From Rapana venosa (taxonomy: Eukaryota; Mollusca; Gastropoda; Neogastropoda; Muricidae): a stretch of 64,000 bases of DNA. This document shows, piece after piece, positions 41,818-54,969 of the stretch (its first letter is position 1; every line of letters starts with the position of its first letter). The notes beneath the pieces were generated by a model, which saw only the letters and a list, made by a program, of their open reading frames with translations, had not been told where the DNA came from and ran no database searches. The position numbers and the translations under genes were made by a program. The stretch covers positions 61,542,431-61,606,430 of the forward strand of contig CM054143.1 in assembly GCA_028751875.1 (NCBI GenBank), read 5' to 3'.

Positions 41818-43665
41818 CACACACATCTTCCAAGGTGTCGTTTAAAACAAAGCTACAAAACTGTGATCCTACAATACAAAAAGAAACAAAATCATGCCAT
41901 CAACTTACAAAGCTTGTACATGTGATCCTTTACACATGTAGCGCTATCACCAACAGTACACAGCTGATTTAAATGCCAGAAAGATGATGAGAGAGAAGAG
42001 GACAGTGCTGCTTCAATGCAACTACTGGCAGATCATACACTGTATTTATATCATAGAACAGGTTTTGGGAAAACCTTTACAAAACTAAAAGCCCATTTCA
42101 TACCCACCTTCATCCCCAGTATGTTTTACTTTTCAGGCATATACCTTCTCTCTATGAAGTATGAGTACAAAGACAAGATGCAAGATCACATTTTGAAATT
42201 CTTGGGTAATATCATGTTCCTTTTTTCTTTTCATGTTTAAGAAACTGCACATAAGTTGGTAATGTCAATGTTTTCTACTCTAATATTATCTTTAAGCAGA
42301 CATAATGTAAATATCAAGATATAATATCATCCCTATGTGGTGCAAAGATTTGAATATATATATAATATCACCCTTACTCCTAACACAGTGCAAAGAATTA
42401 GATGTAATATCATATACAATATGAACATGTAGCCATGACATCATTCTTACACAACCTAAACCATACAGATGTAATATTTGTTATTTGTCAACATCTAAAT
42501 GTATTGCCATCCTCACCCAAAATAAACTTCTCTCCATTACCTCCAATCTTTTAAGTACAAAGACTATGAACAGACCAAGACACAAGACCAAATGTTTAAA
42601 ATGTTTGATAAATACTGGGGTAATAATATTATTCTTTTCATGATTCAGAAACTACATACAGAAGTCAGCCATTTCAATATTTTCTACTTAAAAATACATC
42701 AACAGATAATCCTTTCACTCTTATATACACTCACACAAACTCAATATATTTTTCTCGGCAAAAACTAAGAGGTAAGAGATACTCCCACACAATGAAATCA
42801 CATACAGGAAAGGAAAAAAAAACCTGGAAACTTTTCAAGTGTCGTCTGAACAAAAGTGGAGTGTCAAGGTGAAGGAAACAGATCTGTATTCATAGCCCAA
42901 GACAAGATCTCCACCACTCCATTTGAAATTCAAAAAAAGGACTCCTGACAATTCACTGAAACTCATATACATACTGCTAGTTCAACCACTGCAAGCAAGA
43001 ATCTTCAATTAAAACTGGCAAATTGTGTTCACAAAATGCTTAATTCAATAAACTGTGGTATTTGACCAATCTTTTTTGAAACTGGCAAATTGTGTTCACA
43101 AAATGCTTAATTCAGTAAACTGTGTGGTATTTGAACAACCTTTTTTATGTACTGGAGATTGCTAAATTTGTGCATAGGGCACATACAGTATATATGGGTG
43201 AAAATCTGAAGCAGATGGAAAATACAAGTACATACCTGCATATAAATAAATGATGATCTCTAGTATGCATGCAGACATGACAATCATAACAAATAAACAA
43301 AAAACCTGAACAACTCAAAAAACCAAACACATTCATACTACCTACACAAAACATACTTGGTCTGTAAGACTGAACCTTGCATTGCTGCTGTCTTATCTAT
43401 GAAAACCAAAATCACATCTACTCCAGAAACAGATTCCTGCAGAACAAGCTGTACAGCAGGCTACATGTGCAGATCAGCCAACCCAGGACAGTCAGTGTCT
43501 GCACTCAAACCTCTATCAGCACCAGCTGCAGAGAGCCTGGTGGAGCGACCACTCTCCATCTCAAAACTTCATCCATCTGGTCAGACAAGAGCAGGTTTGC
43601 CAGAAATGATTCAACACTGCCTGGACAGAATAACATTTCTGTCAAACTGACGAAATTTACCATCA
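41076..43665. other. Possible 3' UTR of the minus-strand gene or intergenic sequence
   Basis: AT-rich, with a CA microsatellite at 41770-41825 and a tandem duplication of about 70 bp at 43010-43142. No coding segment recognised. Confidence 0.4.
43010..43142. repeat. Tandem duplication of about 70 bp
   Basis: The segment starting actggcaaattgtgttcaca and ending ttgaccaatctttttt is repeated immediately with few differences (aaatgcttaattcagtaaac in the second copy). Confidence 0.9.
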
Positions 43666-43910
43666 TCATTGTTCCTGCTGAACTGACGATGTAATGGTGG
43701 CAATGAATGAGCAAGTTATCACCCACTGCTCAGAGAACAGCTTTTTATCAGCGTTAGCTTTCTTCTCACGAAAGCTCAAAATGACCGAAAAGTACAAAAA
43801 GCTGCTCCCTACAGCAGACGGGTCTGTCCATGAGAGACATGCAGACTTGTTCAGTTTTGCATTGTTCACTGTTGAAGGAAAGTTTATTTCATATTCACTG
43901 TCACTGAATT
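43666..43910 (-). CDS. Candidate terminal exon R12 of the RhoGEF gene
   Basis: On the - strand a very strong acceptor (ctctcttttttttgctggatgcag) is followed by an open frame to a stop at 43666-43668. With the phase 1 that R11 would supply, it reads EFSDSEYEINFPSTVNNAKL and onward for about 80 residues. No similarity recognised, so acceptor strength and phase are the only support. It may instead be chance. Confidence 0.3.
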
Positions 43911-43974
43911 CTGCATCCAGCAAAAAAAAGAGAGGATAAAGAACTGCATAAATAAACTCAACAAAGGAACACAA

Positions 43975-46421
43975 ATTTTAAAAAGTGTTCAAATCATCAT
44001 CCAAAAAACTATCATTATGTCAGTCATGTTAAAGTTAAGTATTGCTAAATGTTTACTTATTTACACACTATACACATCAAACACTGATGTGGTGACAGAC
44101 TTATTGTACTGAGATCCATTCTAATCCCCGTTAATTTCATATGGCTGGCCCCTGAGAGCCACTTGTCTGCCCGAACTCTAGACCAGTCATCAGTTGTGCA
44201 GAAGGCCACATGATGAAATGCATTGTCCTCACCTACTGAAGTGCGTGCTCACTTTTTTATTTCACAGTGGCTGTGCCATAGGCACACCGTCTGGTTAATG
44301 AACTAACTACAATTAAAAGTATTCAAATTTGAAACACATGCTTTACAATTAACAACTATTAAATCAAGATTTTCTGGACAATTTTTATTTGCAACAAGAA
44401 AGGAGTGGGCCTTCAGTATCAAGAGGCTGTATTTTGAGAAGTGGATGAGAACCTCGCTGTTGCTTTGGTAGTGAAGTCAGTTTGAGCAAACCTCGTTTTC
44501 TCATCTTTTACAGAGGAAAAAAATGAATAAGAAGCAGTATAACTTCTAGTCTGTAAGTATGATGCCAAGAGATGATGGTGGGAGTGTGAACACATAATAT
44601 CAAAGCAAGCTAAAACCAGTCAATAAATATCAATCCAAGTTTAATATCCATTCTTTTGTCTAAAAGCCTTTTGATTGCAGGTAACTCTGTCAACTTCAAC
44701 ACAACACAGCGGGCTGGCGACAACAGTCATCAAATATGCCATACATCCACAGCTGTGAGAACAGAGTAATCCTCTACAGTATATGCAGCTGACACAGACT
44801 TTCTACACATCAGCTAGGGCCAAGCCACAATGTCTGAACAAGCCACAATGTCTGAACAAGCTACAATGTCCCCAAGTCTTCTGGTCAAGTGGACAACAGT
44901 CCACAGATTTTTAAAGGCCATGCTTCGAAGGTACACTGGAGACACTTGAAGACAGCGTCTGCATGTTCTTTCCAGACCACTACAGACTAAGTCAATCCTC
45001 TTCAGTCACTGCACTCTCTTGGCTTCAAAAGTAAAACCACAGCAGCAAACTCGCCACAATCATTGGCAGGCAAATCTGCTGAGGCCAGTGTTTTCTCTTC
45101 AACTTGGGAGAGAAAACATTAAGGCTCTGTGTTTGTTCCCTGCAAGAGATCTGTCCGAAAACAACCCTTTGGGTCAACTGTATGATATCAAAGGTTTGGA
45201 ACCTTTCCTACACAGCGGTTTCTTCTCTGAAGGCCTTCTGCTCTCCACCTCTCTCTCTCACTCTCAGGTATCTTTCTTCTGACCGAAATGACCCTCTGGG
45301 TCAGTAAATGATCAAAACAACCCTTTGGATCAATAAAAATGATCAACACCTTTCCCCAGCATGTCACAGCCAAACTGACCAATGACTACACTGCATGCAG
45401 TGGTGTGATTTGTAACATCACCAGTCCACAGTTCTGTTCTCTTTCACTGATACACACACACACACGTCAGTCTGGTTCCCAGGCTCCCGCACTATCACCA
45501 CCAGGAGACAGGATGCAGAGAAGAACGTCTCTGTTTGTTGTTCTTTGTCCAGCGTTGACAACTGGTGTGAGTGAAGTTTATCTGACTAGAGAGGAGGGAC
45601 AGGTGCAGACTGGTTCTCAGACCTGCAACACAAAAAAGGAGCTCTTCTTCACACATTGCATTTCAATTCATTCTGTGCTGTTTGTAGCCCTACCGACCAT
45701 GAAGGCCATGTCAGGCTTTCACTTGTTCGATTTCAATGACGCCAATAACATCTGCTTCAAGTTCAACATAACACTATCCATTCCCTCCAAACATCCAACA
45801 CCACAAATTTGAAACAAGAGCACTGAATGACAAACCCCCTTAATCATGTCAATCCTTAAGGCCAACAAAACCAGACCATGCTGAGGACACCACTCAATTC
45901 ATCATTCCCAAGTTACAACAAAGCATTAAAAAAAACATAATGAGCACTTCAAAGAACAAAAACAATACATAAAATGCCACATAAGCAATCAACATTGCAG
46001 AATGGACATCCCGTGTTAATCCAAGTGTTAACAATATCACTACCTGGTTGCCAGAACTATAATGATACAAGTAAAATGTCCTGAGGCAGAAAATAAGCAA
46101 TAGAAATGCTAGATAAGGTAAGGAAACAGACAGAAACAAAGAGACTGGTAGAAAAGAGGAAATTTCTAGCACAACATTTCCAGAAGGTGGGGATGCTATT
46201 TATGCTGAAAGAGCCTTCAGTAGCCCCACAGAAGTACTAACCACATTAAAAGTAATCTACATGTATGTAATATTACTAACTTAAGTGTTTATCTGCAGAA
46301 AAAAATACAGAGAGAGAGAGAGGCAGATGCAGACAGACAAACACAGGTACAGATAGTCGGATACAAACAAAACAGAGAAAGAGAGAGACAGACAAAGGCA
46401 GATACAGAGAGACAGACAGAC

Positions 46422-46456
<35 letters not shown>

Positions 46457-46855
46457 GACAGAGGCAGGTACAGATGAAAGCAGATACGAACAGACAGAAA
46501 GAAACAGAAGCAGGTGCAGACAGACAGACAGAGGCAGATAAAGAGGCATAGAAATAGAGGCAGATACAGACACACATAGGCAGATACAGACACACATAGG
46601 CAGGTACAGAGACTGATACAAACAGACAGACAGAGGCAGAGAAACAGACAGATGCAGATACAGACAGACAGATGCAGATACAGACAGACAGAAAGACAGA
46701 AGCAGATACAGACAGAGACACAGACAGAGAAACAGACAGATGCAGATACAGACAGACAGACAGACAGATGCAGATACAGACAGACAGAAAGACAGAAGCA
46801 GATACAGACAGACAGACAGAGGCAGAGAAAGAGACACGAGACAGGCAGTGGACAC
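43975..46855 (-). other. Non-coding stretch between candidate R12 and R11
   Basis: It holds an 18-bp triplicate (about 44823-44868, acaatgtctgaacaagc), a dispersed-repeat copy (about 46080-46210, shared with 27.4 kb) and the CAGA array (listed separately). Open frames on both strands lack family resemblance. Confidence 0.4.
46306..46850 (-). repeat. CAGA/GATACA compound microsatellite
   Basis: About 540 bases of imperfect cagacaga, gcagatacagaca repeats. On the gene's sense strand this is CTGT-rich sequence that starts just after the probable R11 donor. Because the unit has no stop in several frames it produces three long Ser/Val/Cys-Leu frames on the - strand. Confidence 0.97.
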
Positions 46856-47035
46856 CGACGTCGGTCATGATGGGCTCGGTGAAGCTTTTGTTCAAGACGC
46901 GGGGCTGCAGCACGCCAGGGTAGCCTCTGGTGGGGGAGGTGGTGGTGGATGACTGCTGCTGCTGCTGCTGCTGTGGTCGGGATTTCCCTCCCCCCGGGTC
47001 CCCCTCCCCCATCTGGTCCACCTCGATGCCGCTCT
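46856..47035 (-). CDS. RhoGEF exon R11, polyglutamine tail segment
   Basis: Acceptor attggtgtgcag; phase 1 entry gives ESGIEVDQMGEGDPGGGKSR, a Gln run from CAG repeats, SSTTTSPTRGYPGVLQPRVL and NKSFTEPIMTDV. The probable donor is gtcg|gtgtcc (phase 1, length 180). If that donor is not used, the frame stays open through the CTGT array to a stop near 46280, giving a Cys/Ser/Leu-rich tail that I consider spurious. Confidence 0.7.
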
Positions 47036-50000
47036 CTGCACACCAATAATGCATGCCTTTCTTTACCTGGGATGGGTCAACCAGTGAATTTGATGATGAT
47101 GATGATGATGATGATGATATATATATATATACATATGAATATCCTATGAAAACTTTCATTGCCTCAGCGATTTATTTTTCTATATATATACATACATATA
47201 CACATAAGGAAATAAATTCAACTACTTTCTAAAACACCATTTTGTTAAAAAGCTTTCAAATTCAAGCATTTTGACAACTACCACTTCTTTTGAAAAAAAT
47301 GTTTAACTGCAGTACTTCGCAGTACATAATTCCTTTTATCATTCATTCAGTTCTTCACAGATGCACACAGTCTCGCCTTCACCGTTACTTTTCCTTTTGC
47401 AGCCTCCTCTTGTGTGGCTTTCCTGTCCTGCTGTCCCCCACACCGCCCATTCCAATCTCTCCACCCCCAGCCATTCCCAAGTTCATCATGGTGCATTCTC
47501 AGGGTCAGAAGGCCAGAGGGAAGAGCTTCTCAATGTTAGGCTGCCATGAGGCCACCGACCACACGGGCCTTGCACGGCTGCTGGGTCACTACAGTGGTCA
47601 CTAGAGTACTGCCAATGAGGGACAAACTCTTCGGACCCCTGGAGGGCCTTCAGTGCATGGTGGCATTTGTCAGGGCCTCAGGAGTTGCTGTCTGAGCGTT
47701 CGACGACGAAGAAGACTACAGTGGTGCCTGTTCTGAGCTAACATATGCAGGACAGCACCTACTAAGCCCCGCTGATGACTTTGCTGCGGAGTGAGACTGA
47801 GATGGGATTTCATCATTATTTTTGGTCCTTTGTGTTTTCTTTCCTCATCTTCAACTGAAAGGCCTCACCCACCTTGCCCAGTCTCCCCACACTCACCACT
47901 GGACAGCACAGACTGGCGCTGAAGATGGCGGGGACTGTCGATGGGGTCAAAGGCCAAGTTGAGGGAGCCGAAGAGGCCGAGGCTGGAGTGGCTGGAGTTG
48001 GAGGAGCTGTTGCTGCTGACCGAGATGATGGAGTGCGGCCGCTTGTTGCTCTGGCGCAGGTACTCCGTCGACATCACCGCGATCGAGTTGCGGGTGCGTG
48101 CTGAAAACCATGTCAGTCGTCTTCATGTTTAACAAAAAAACCAAACCTACATGAGCGCTTATTCCATTATCCTTAAAATTTAAAAAAATCATGAATTTTA
48201 AAAAAAATACGGCCAGCTGCCTCATCTAAAACATTTCTTCAATGAATTAAGCCATAGCGAAAGACAGGAAAACAAATATATCTTCAATTTATAATCCAAC
48301 AGAAATGCAGCCTCAGTCTACCTAACACATTAATTCAGGAGAGGGTAAAAAAGAGAATCTCAAGTCTAAATTTTTTTTTTTTTAACTGAAAAAAGCCCAA
48401 ACTGAAATGCAGCACAAGAAAGTCACTGACCTCCCTTGTTAGAGACGGAGATGTCCAGCGAGCGTTCGTTGATGTTGTCTCTGCTGGGCTTGATGTCCAT
48501 GCAGGGCTTGTTGCCGATGCCCATGGAGGCCATTTCATTGATGTGAGATTCTGTAACACCACAACACACCACCACTCAGCACATGCTAGTTGACAGGAAT
48601 CATCAACAGCAATATGCCAACTTCATATTAACTCATTCTACTCTGGGCAGTTTTCTCCCTTCACAAACACTCTACACAGCGATTCCTTCCCTTTACAAAC
48701 ACTGCGTACTGGCCGATTTGATGGGTTTGGGGAAAAATTCTTTAAAAAATAACTGAATAACATACCATAATGAAATTTTGAGTACATACGCGCAACAGAT
48801 TAACCTAGCAGCATATGAAGTTTCAAAGCAATATTTTATTTTTTTAATGATTGATGGCACTTTTTTTAAATGACCCTTTTTTTCAAAACTGTCAATTATG
48901 GGGTACTCCAAACTCAAAGAGAGAAAAAAATGACTAGAAAGGTCTAAGTCCACAAAATTAGTTTTATGTGCAAGAGAAGTAACTAAACATTGAATATGCA
49001 AAGTGAAAACAATGTAGAAAAAATATTTGTTTTATGAGTGACATGTAAAGTAACACGTACACACAATCAGTTTTCACGTTGGAGCGCTGCTACTGAAATG
49101 AGTCATTCACTTCACATTTACAATGATGAATGAATTTATATCTATAGAATGTCTCACCAATGTCTCTCACACACACATGCATTCATGTTCAGTAATTAGC
49201 ATAGTTTTGGATGGTGTGGTAGAGCCTAAAGCAAGCAATGTGCACACAAATGGTCTGGAATCCTAAAATGTCATTTCGGGTTATTCCCTGCTCTGGCCAG
49301 CACTTGAAAATGCTGTGCTCTTTGAGTTGACCCTGGCTGCAATGTTTTCACCTGCATATTTATTTGTCTGCTCAACAATTTGGTCCAGAAAAGCATCATC
49401 AAAAATTTGGCTGAAAAAATCCAAAGGGGCGTGGCTCTGCATGTGTTGAATGTGCAGGCCACACCCCTCATCACTGTAAGCTGATAGTATGGGGAAAATG
49501 AAAAATCCTCATGCCAGTCTTGCATGAGGAAATGTAAAAACTCATCTTCTGCAAGGTCTTCTTCATCAGGCTGAGCAACTGCCGGCCTGCCTGCCACGTC
49601 AGCATCACTGCTTGTGTGGTCTGTACCCTCATCCACACTCGCACTCTTCACTCTCGCAACACTTTCATTATCACGTTCACTACCACTTTCACTACCACTT
49701 CCCTCGTCTTCTGCTAACCATTCAAAGTCAGAAGATTCCTGAACATTGTCTTCAATATCTGAACCTTCTGTTTGCAATTGTTCAAGAACTTCATCCAAGG
49801 TAAAACGGCGGCGTTGCCGTCTACATTCCGATGGTCCCGAAGTTGAAAGAGTCGCCATTTTGCAGCGCTGATAAGTCAGTGATGGGAGTCGAGGCCTCGC
49901 CTCATTTGCATAATCTACCACATCATACTCAGCCAGCCACTGTGGTCAGGGTGATTTCGAAAGATTGTACAGTGTGCCGAAACAGTTTGCAACTGCGCAA

Positions 50001-53000
50001 GACCATTTACCTTTGACTTATGAATATTTAAAGTTGAGGGGCGATCACATCGCACCTTGGTGTAAAACCGTTGTGCACGGAAGGTGCGCTCACATCGCAC
50101 CTTAGTATAAAACGGTTGTGAATAGCAGGTGCGATGACATCACACCCTCGTATAGAAAGAGTTAAGTTCCCAAAACTCATGCAGGAAAGAGAACACCAAG
50201 GGAAAGCCTGTATGTTTTGCAGTCATGCGCATGTGTATGTGTGTGTGTAGTGTTGTGTTTGTATGTATGTATGTATGTATGTATGTGTGTATATGTGTGT
50301 GTGTGGTGTGGAGCAGTGTGGAGTGGTGTGGTGTGCTGAAGTATGGTGTGGTGTGGTGTATCGTGTTGTGAGGGGTGTGGTGCAGTGTGGTGTTGTGTGT
50401 GTGTGCATGCATGCACGTTGGCAACGCAACACATCAGGTACATGGTCAGGTCATCAGGTACATGGTCACGCATGTGTTGCGTTGCCAACGTGCATGCATG
50501 CATGCATGCATCCGTGTATGTCCTTTTCCCATCTGCCTGCGTGTATCACCAATATTCTTCCACACGACGCCTATTCCCCACCGCCAACCTTCCGAAACAC
50601 CCACCCCGACAGGGCGCTCACCTCTGTTTCGAATGGCCTGGTTCCACAGGACGCGGGATATCTCCTTCACCCAGGCCCTCTTCACCTCCGAGTTGGGGGC
50701 CTGCAGGATGTAGTTGTCTCCCAGCGTGCGGCGCCGGAACCAGATCTCGAACTTGTAGCCAGAGTCCCCGCAGTTCTCCGTCAGCCCAATGTCTGCCATC
50801 TGCACGCAACACACAGCAGACCTCAGGCCTCAGGGAGAAGGAAACGAAAGAATGGTTCAAATTCCTGTACTAACTTAGTCCATGGTGGTGTTTTGAGGGG
50901 CAAGGGGGTAGGGATGTGCATTGGTTTCATTACTGTTGGTTTAGTTTGGTTGTTTGGTTGGTTGGTTAGGGGGTTTCTTATGAGTTTTGTTGGGGGGAGG
51001 GGGGTGCTTGGTTGGGTTTTTTCCCTTGATTTGTTTTATTTTGTTTTCTGTGTTTTTTTGTTGTTGGGTTTGGCTTTTTTTTTTGGGGGGGGGGGGGGGG
51101 GGGAAGGGTGTGTGTGTTCTTGCAGTGCTTTTTGTTGTCTATCCATTTGCGTGTGTGGAAGGGTTTTTTGGGTGGTGGAGGGGGGGGGGGTGGGGAGGCG
51201 AAGGAGGGGAAGAAGAGAAGGGTTAGTAAACCCAATTCTACAGTATCATTTTTGTGTGAACCAATTTCAAGCAAGTCTTCTTTTTTTGTTGTCAGTCACA
51301 GACCAAACTAAACACTCAATATTTAAAAAACTTCCTGTCCTAGTCGATAGATAAACTTTATAATTAAGCCTCTAAATTCCAAACTTAACGTATATCACAA
51401 AAGAAAAGACAAGACAAGACAGGGAGGAAGAGGGCAGTGTGTGGCGGCGGGTGCAGACAGCAGTACCTTCAAGCTGTGCTTGTACACGTAGATGTCGTGC
51501 TGGCCCTGGCGGCCGCGCCGCGTCTTGCTGAAGAGCAGGAGGTCCTCAAAGAGGAACACCTGCCGCATCATCTTCTTGCGCCCTTGGAACACCAGGAACT
51601 CGTCCTGGCGAAGCAGCTTCCCCTGCTCTTGCAGGTTCACCTGCCGGGCATGGTCAACAGGTGCATGGTCATCAGGTACATGGTCAATAGGTACATGGTC
51701 AATAGGTACATGGTCAACATGGTGCATGGTCATCAGGTACATGGTCAATAGGTACATGGTCAACATGGTCACACAGGTATATGATCAGCAGGTACATGGT
51801 CAACAGGTACATGATCAGCAGGTACATGGTCAACAGGTACATGGTCACACAGGTACATGGTCATCACGTACATGGTCACACAGGTACATGGTCAACAGGT
51901 ACATGGTCACACAGGTACATGGTCATCACGTACATGGTCACACAGGTACATGGTCACACAGGTACATGGTTAACAGGTACATGGTCACACAGGTACATGG
52001 TCATCACGTACATGGTCACACAGGTACATGGTCATCAGGTACATGGTCATCAGGTACATGATCATCAGGTACATGGTCACACAGGTACATGATCAGCAGG
52101 TACATGGTCACACAGGTACATGGTCAACAGGTACATGGTCACACAGGTACATGGTCACACAGGTACATGGTCAACAGGTACATGGTCACACAGGTACATG
52201 GTCAACAGGTACATGGTCACACAGGTACATGGTCATACAGGTACATGATCACAGGTACATGGTCCCAAGTACATGGTCAGCAGGTACATGGTTAACAGGT
52301 ACATGGTCACACAGGTACATGGTCAACAGGTATATGGTCACACAGATACATGATCAACAGGTACATGGTCACACAGGTATATGATCAGCAGGTATATGAT
52401 CACAGGTACATGGTCACACAGGTACATGGTTAACAGGTACATGGTCACACAGGTACATGGTCATCAGGTACATGGTCACACAGGTACATGGTCAGCAGGT
52501 ACATGATCACACAGGTACATGATCAGCAGGTACATGATCACAGGTACATGGTCACACAGGTACATGTTAAACAGGTGCAGCGTCAACAGGTATATGGTCA
52601 CAGGTACATGGTCACACAGGTACATGTTAACCTCTTAACTGCCCAGTGCAAGTGCACCCTATATGCCGGGGAATAAAATTCTTATGTACCACTGCTATGT
52701 TCATATCCCTCTTACTCAGAAACTACTACATGAATATTCCTGATAGTCTACACAATGACAGTATATATATCGTAGATTACTTCGAGGCAAGCTCAAATTA
52801 GTTAGCATGATATTTCACTGCGAAAATATATTTAAAATGTAAAAAAATCGACCATAAATACGATTTCTTCATCACCACTGTCAATCGAGTACCCCCCATC
52901 TCAATAATGTCAAACATATGTCTAGGCCAAATCTCATTCATTGTTTTTTAAATACACGATCTCCTGAATCATACGCGATCGTTTTCATCAATGTTAGGTA

Positions 53001-54938
53001 AATCTAGAGTTTTATTTGCCACTTTTACAGCTGTGTAAAGTTATTTATGCCTTTAACAATAAGTGTCACCAATTTTGAACAAGAACTTCCCAAGCAGTCA
53101 TGCTTAAAAACACAAAATACGAGTGAAAAACGATCATTTTTGCCACGGTTTTTGCAGCTCCATGTTGCCAAGCAACAGGAGAGTGACCTCCATTAATTTT
53201 GGAGTTGTTTCCCTTTAACTGTAGTCAAGGAAGCAGGCTTGTTTACTTCGGTTCGACACCCTGGAAATTTTCCGGGTTGTTGGTGTATAGGGTGCACGTT
53301 TAGCCCCGGAGAATTTCCGGGGTAAGGCAGTCTAGTGGTTAAACAGGTGCAGCGTCAACAGGTATATGGTCACAGGTACATGGTCACACAGGCACATGGT
53401 CACACAGGTACAGATACACAACAATAATATACAAATACATCACACACACATACACACACATTAGAAATATAGTGCATATACCAAAAAACCCCAGCAAAAT
53501 CAATACAACTCAGCTGCATCATTAGGTTTTTTCATGCTGGTTGGCAAGAAACTAAAAAAAATATTAAAAAATCTCACACTCACAACTCTCTCAGAACACA
53601 ACTCAATAACAGGATCAACTTTTTCATCAACTGATCACAACAAATTTCACAGCACAGAATTGTCCCAGCTAAAATGACAAAATGATGATGAAACACAGGA
53701 GAGAGGGGAACGACAGACAGACAGACCGACAGACAGACAGAGACAGACAGCCAGACAGAGAGACGGACAGACAGACAGAGAGACAGCCAGACAGATGAAA
53801 TGAAGACTCACATCCACGTCTCTGAGGGAATCCATGGCCAACAGATCGTTGCCATGGCGAAGCTGGAACCTGACCATTTCCTCTGCAGCCTGCCCCACAC
53901 AATGAAAAAAGGTTACAGCTTGTGTTTGGTGTGTCGTCTGTTTGGGTTAGACAAACAACAACAGACATGGCATTGTTCAGTGTGCTTTTTGTTCAAGACA
54001 GAATGAAAAGCAAAGATATTGAAAGAAAATTTTTTTAAAAACATTTTTAAAAAACCCTGGTATCATTTGGTTTGTCTTTTCCTTGGAATAGAATGAAATG
54101 TGGTAAAATGGGGTTTTTTGTGGGGTTTTTTAATAGTGTGTTTTCTGTTTGGAATAGGACAAAACATGGCATTTTAATGTTGTTTGGTTTGGCTTTTGTT
54201 TAGGGTAAAAACAAAAAAGTTTTTAGAATGATACTATTCAGTTTGTATTCAGTTTGTCTTCAGATGAAGAAAGTAATCTCTCATTATGATATATTTTCTA
54301 AAACACACATCTCCTAAAACCAAATAATGGCACAAGCCCTGAGATGAAAAAAAATCCATAGATCATAAACTCTAAGCAAAAATCTATGCAAAAAAAGGAA
54401 CACTGTATCATGATAAAGTAGTCACACTAAAATCAAAATGCACAGCAGAAATATAAATGAAGGCAACAGCACAATAAAAAACCAACCAAACAAAAAACAG
54501 TAAAACCAAACAAAAAACAGTAAAACCAAACAAAACATAGTTGTCATGATTTAGAACACATTTCACCACTTTGTTCTTTTTCTCTGAGGATGTATGAGGT
54601 AAAACACCTGATGCTATATACTTCCTGAGGATGTATGAGGTAAAACACCTGATGCTATATACTTCCTCAAGTAAAATGCTCAAAATGATATGTATACATG
54701 TGAAAGTTGTATTTGTTAATTCAAACACTGTTTTGTGACTACCATGATCAGAAATTTTAAAAAAAGAAAAAGAAAAAAATTTAAAAAGCAGAAACACACA
54801 CATATAAACACACACACACATAAACACACACACAAACACACATAAACGCACACACACAAACACACACACACATAAACACACCGATAAACACACACAAACA
54901 CATAAATACACACACACACAGAGTAATCTGATCCAAGG

Positions 54939-54969
<31 letters not shown>

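Larger units (their letters stand above)
48551..50621 (-). other. Intron between R8 and R9
   Basis: Mostly occupied by the piggyBac derivative (48628-50165). The rest holds the TG-rich stretch (50228-50404) and the 30-bp inverted repeat (50405-50501). Confidence 0.7.

Noticed and set aside
45339..45812. 157-residue open frame on + between the two genes
   Set aside because: No domain or family resemblance, includes a CACACA run, and shares sequence with dispersed repeats.
46276..46850. Continuation of RhoGEF exon R11 as a Cys/Ser/Leu-Val-rich tail
   Set aside because: It is translated CTGT/CAGA microsatellite. A plausible phase-1 donor stands just before it. Open reading follows from the repeat, although read-through cannot be excluded without cDNA.
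51492..52676. Long + frames (HGHTGTW-type) across the GGTACATGGTCA array
   Set aside because: They arise from the repeat unit and run antisense to the PH exon; no start context or homology.
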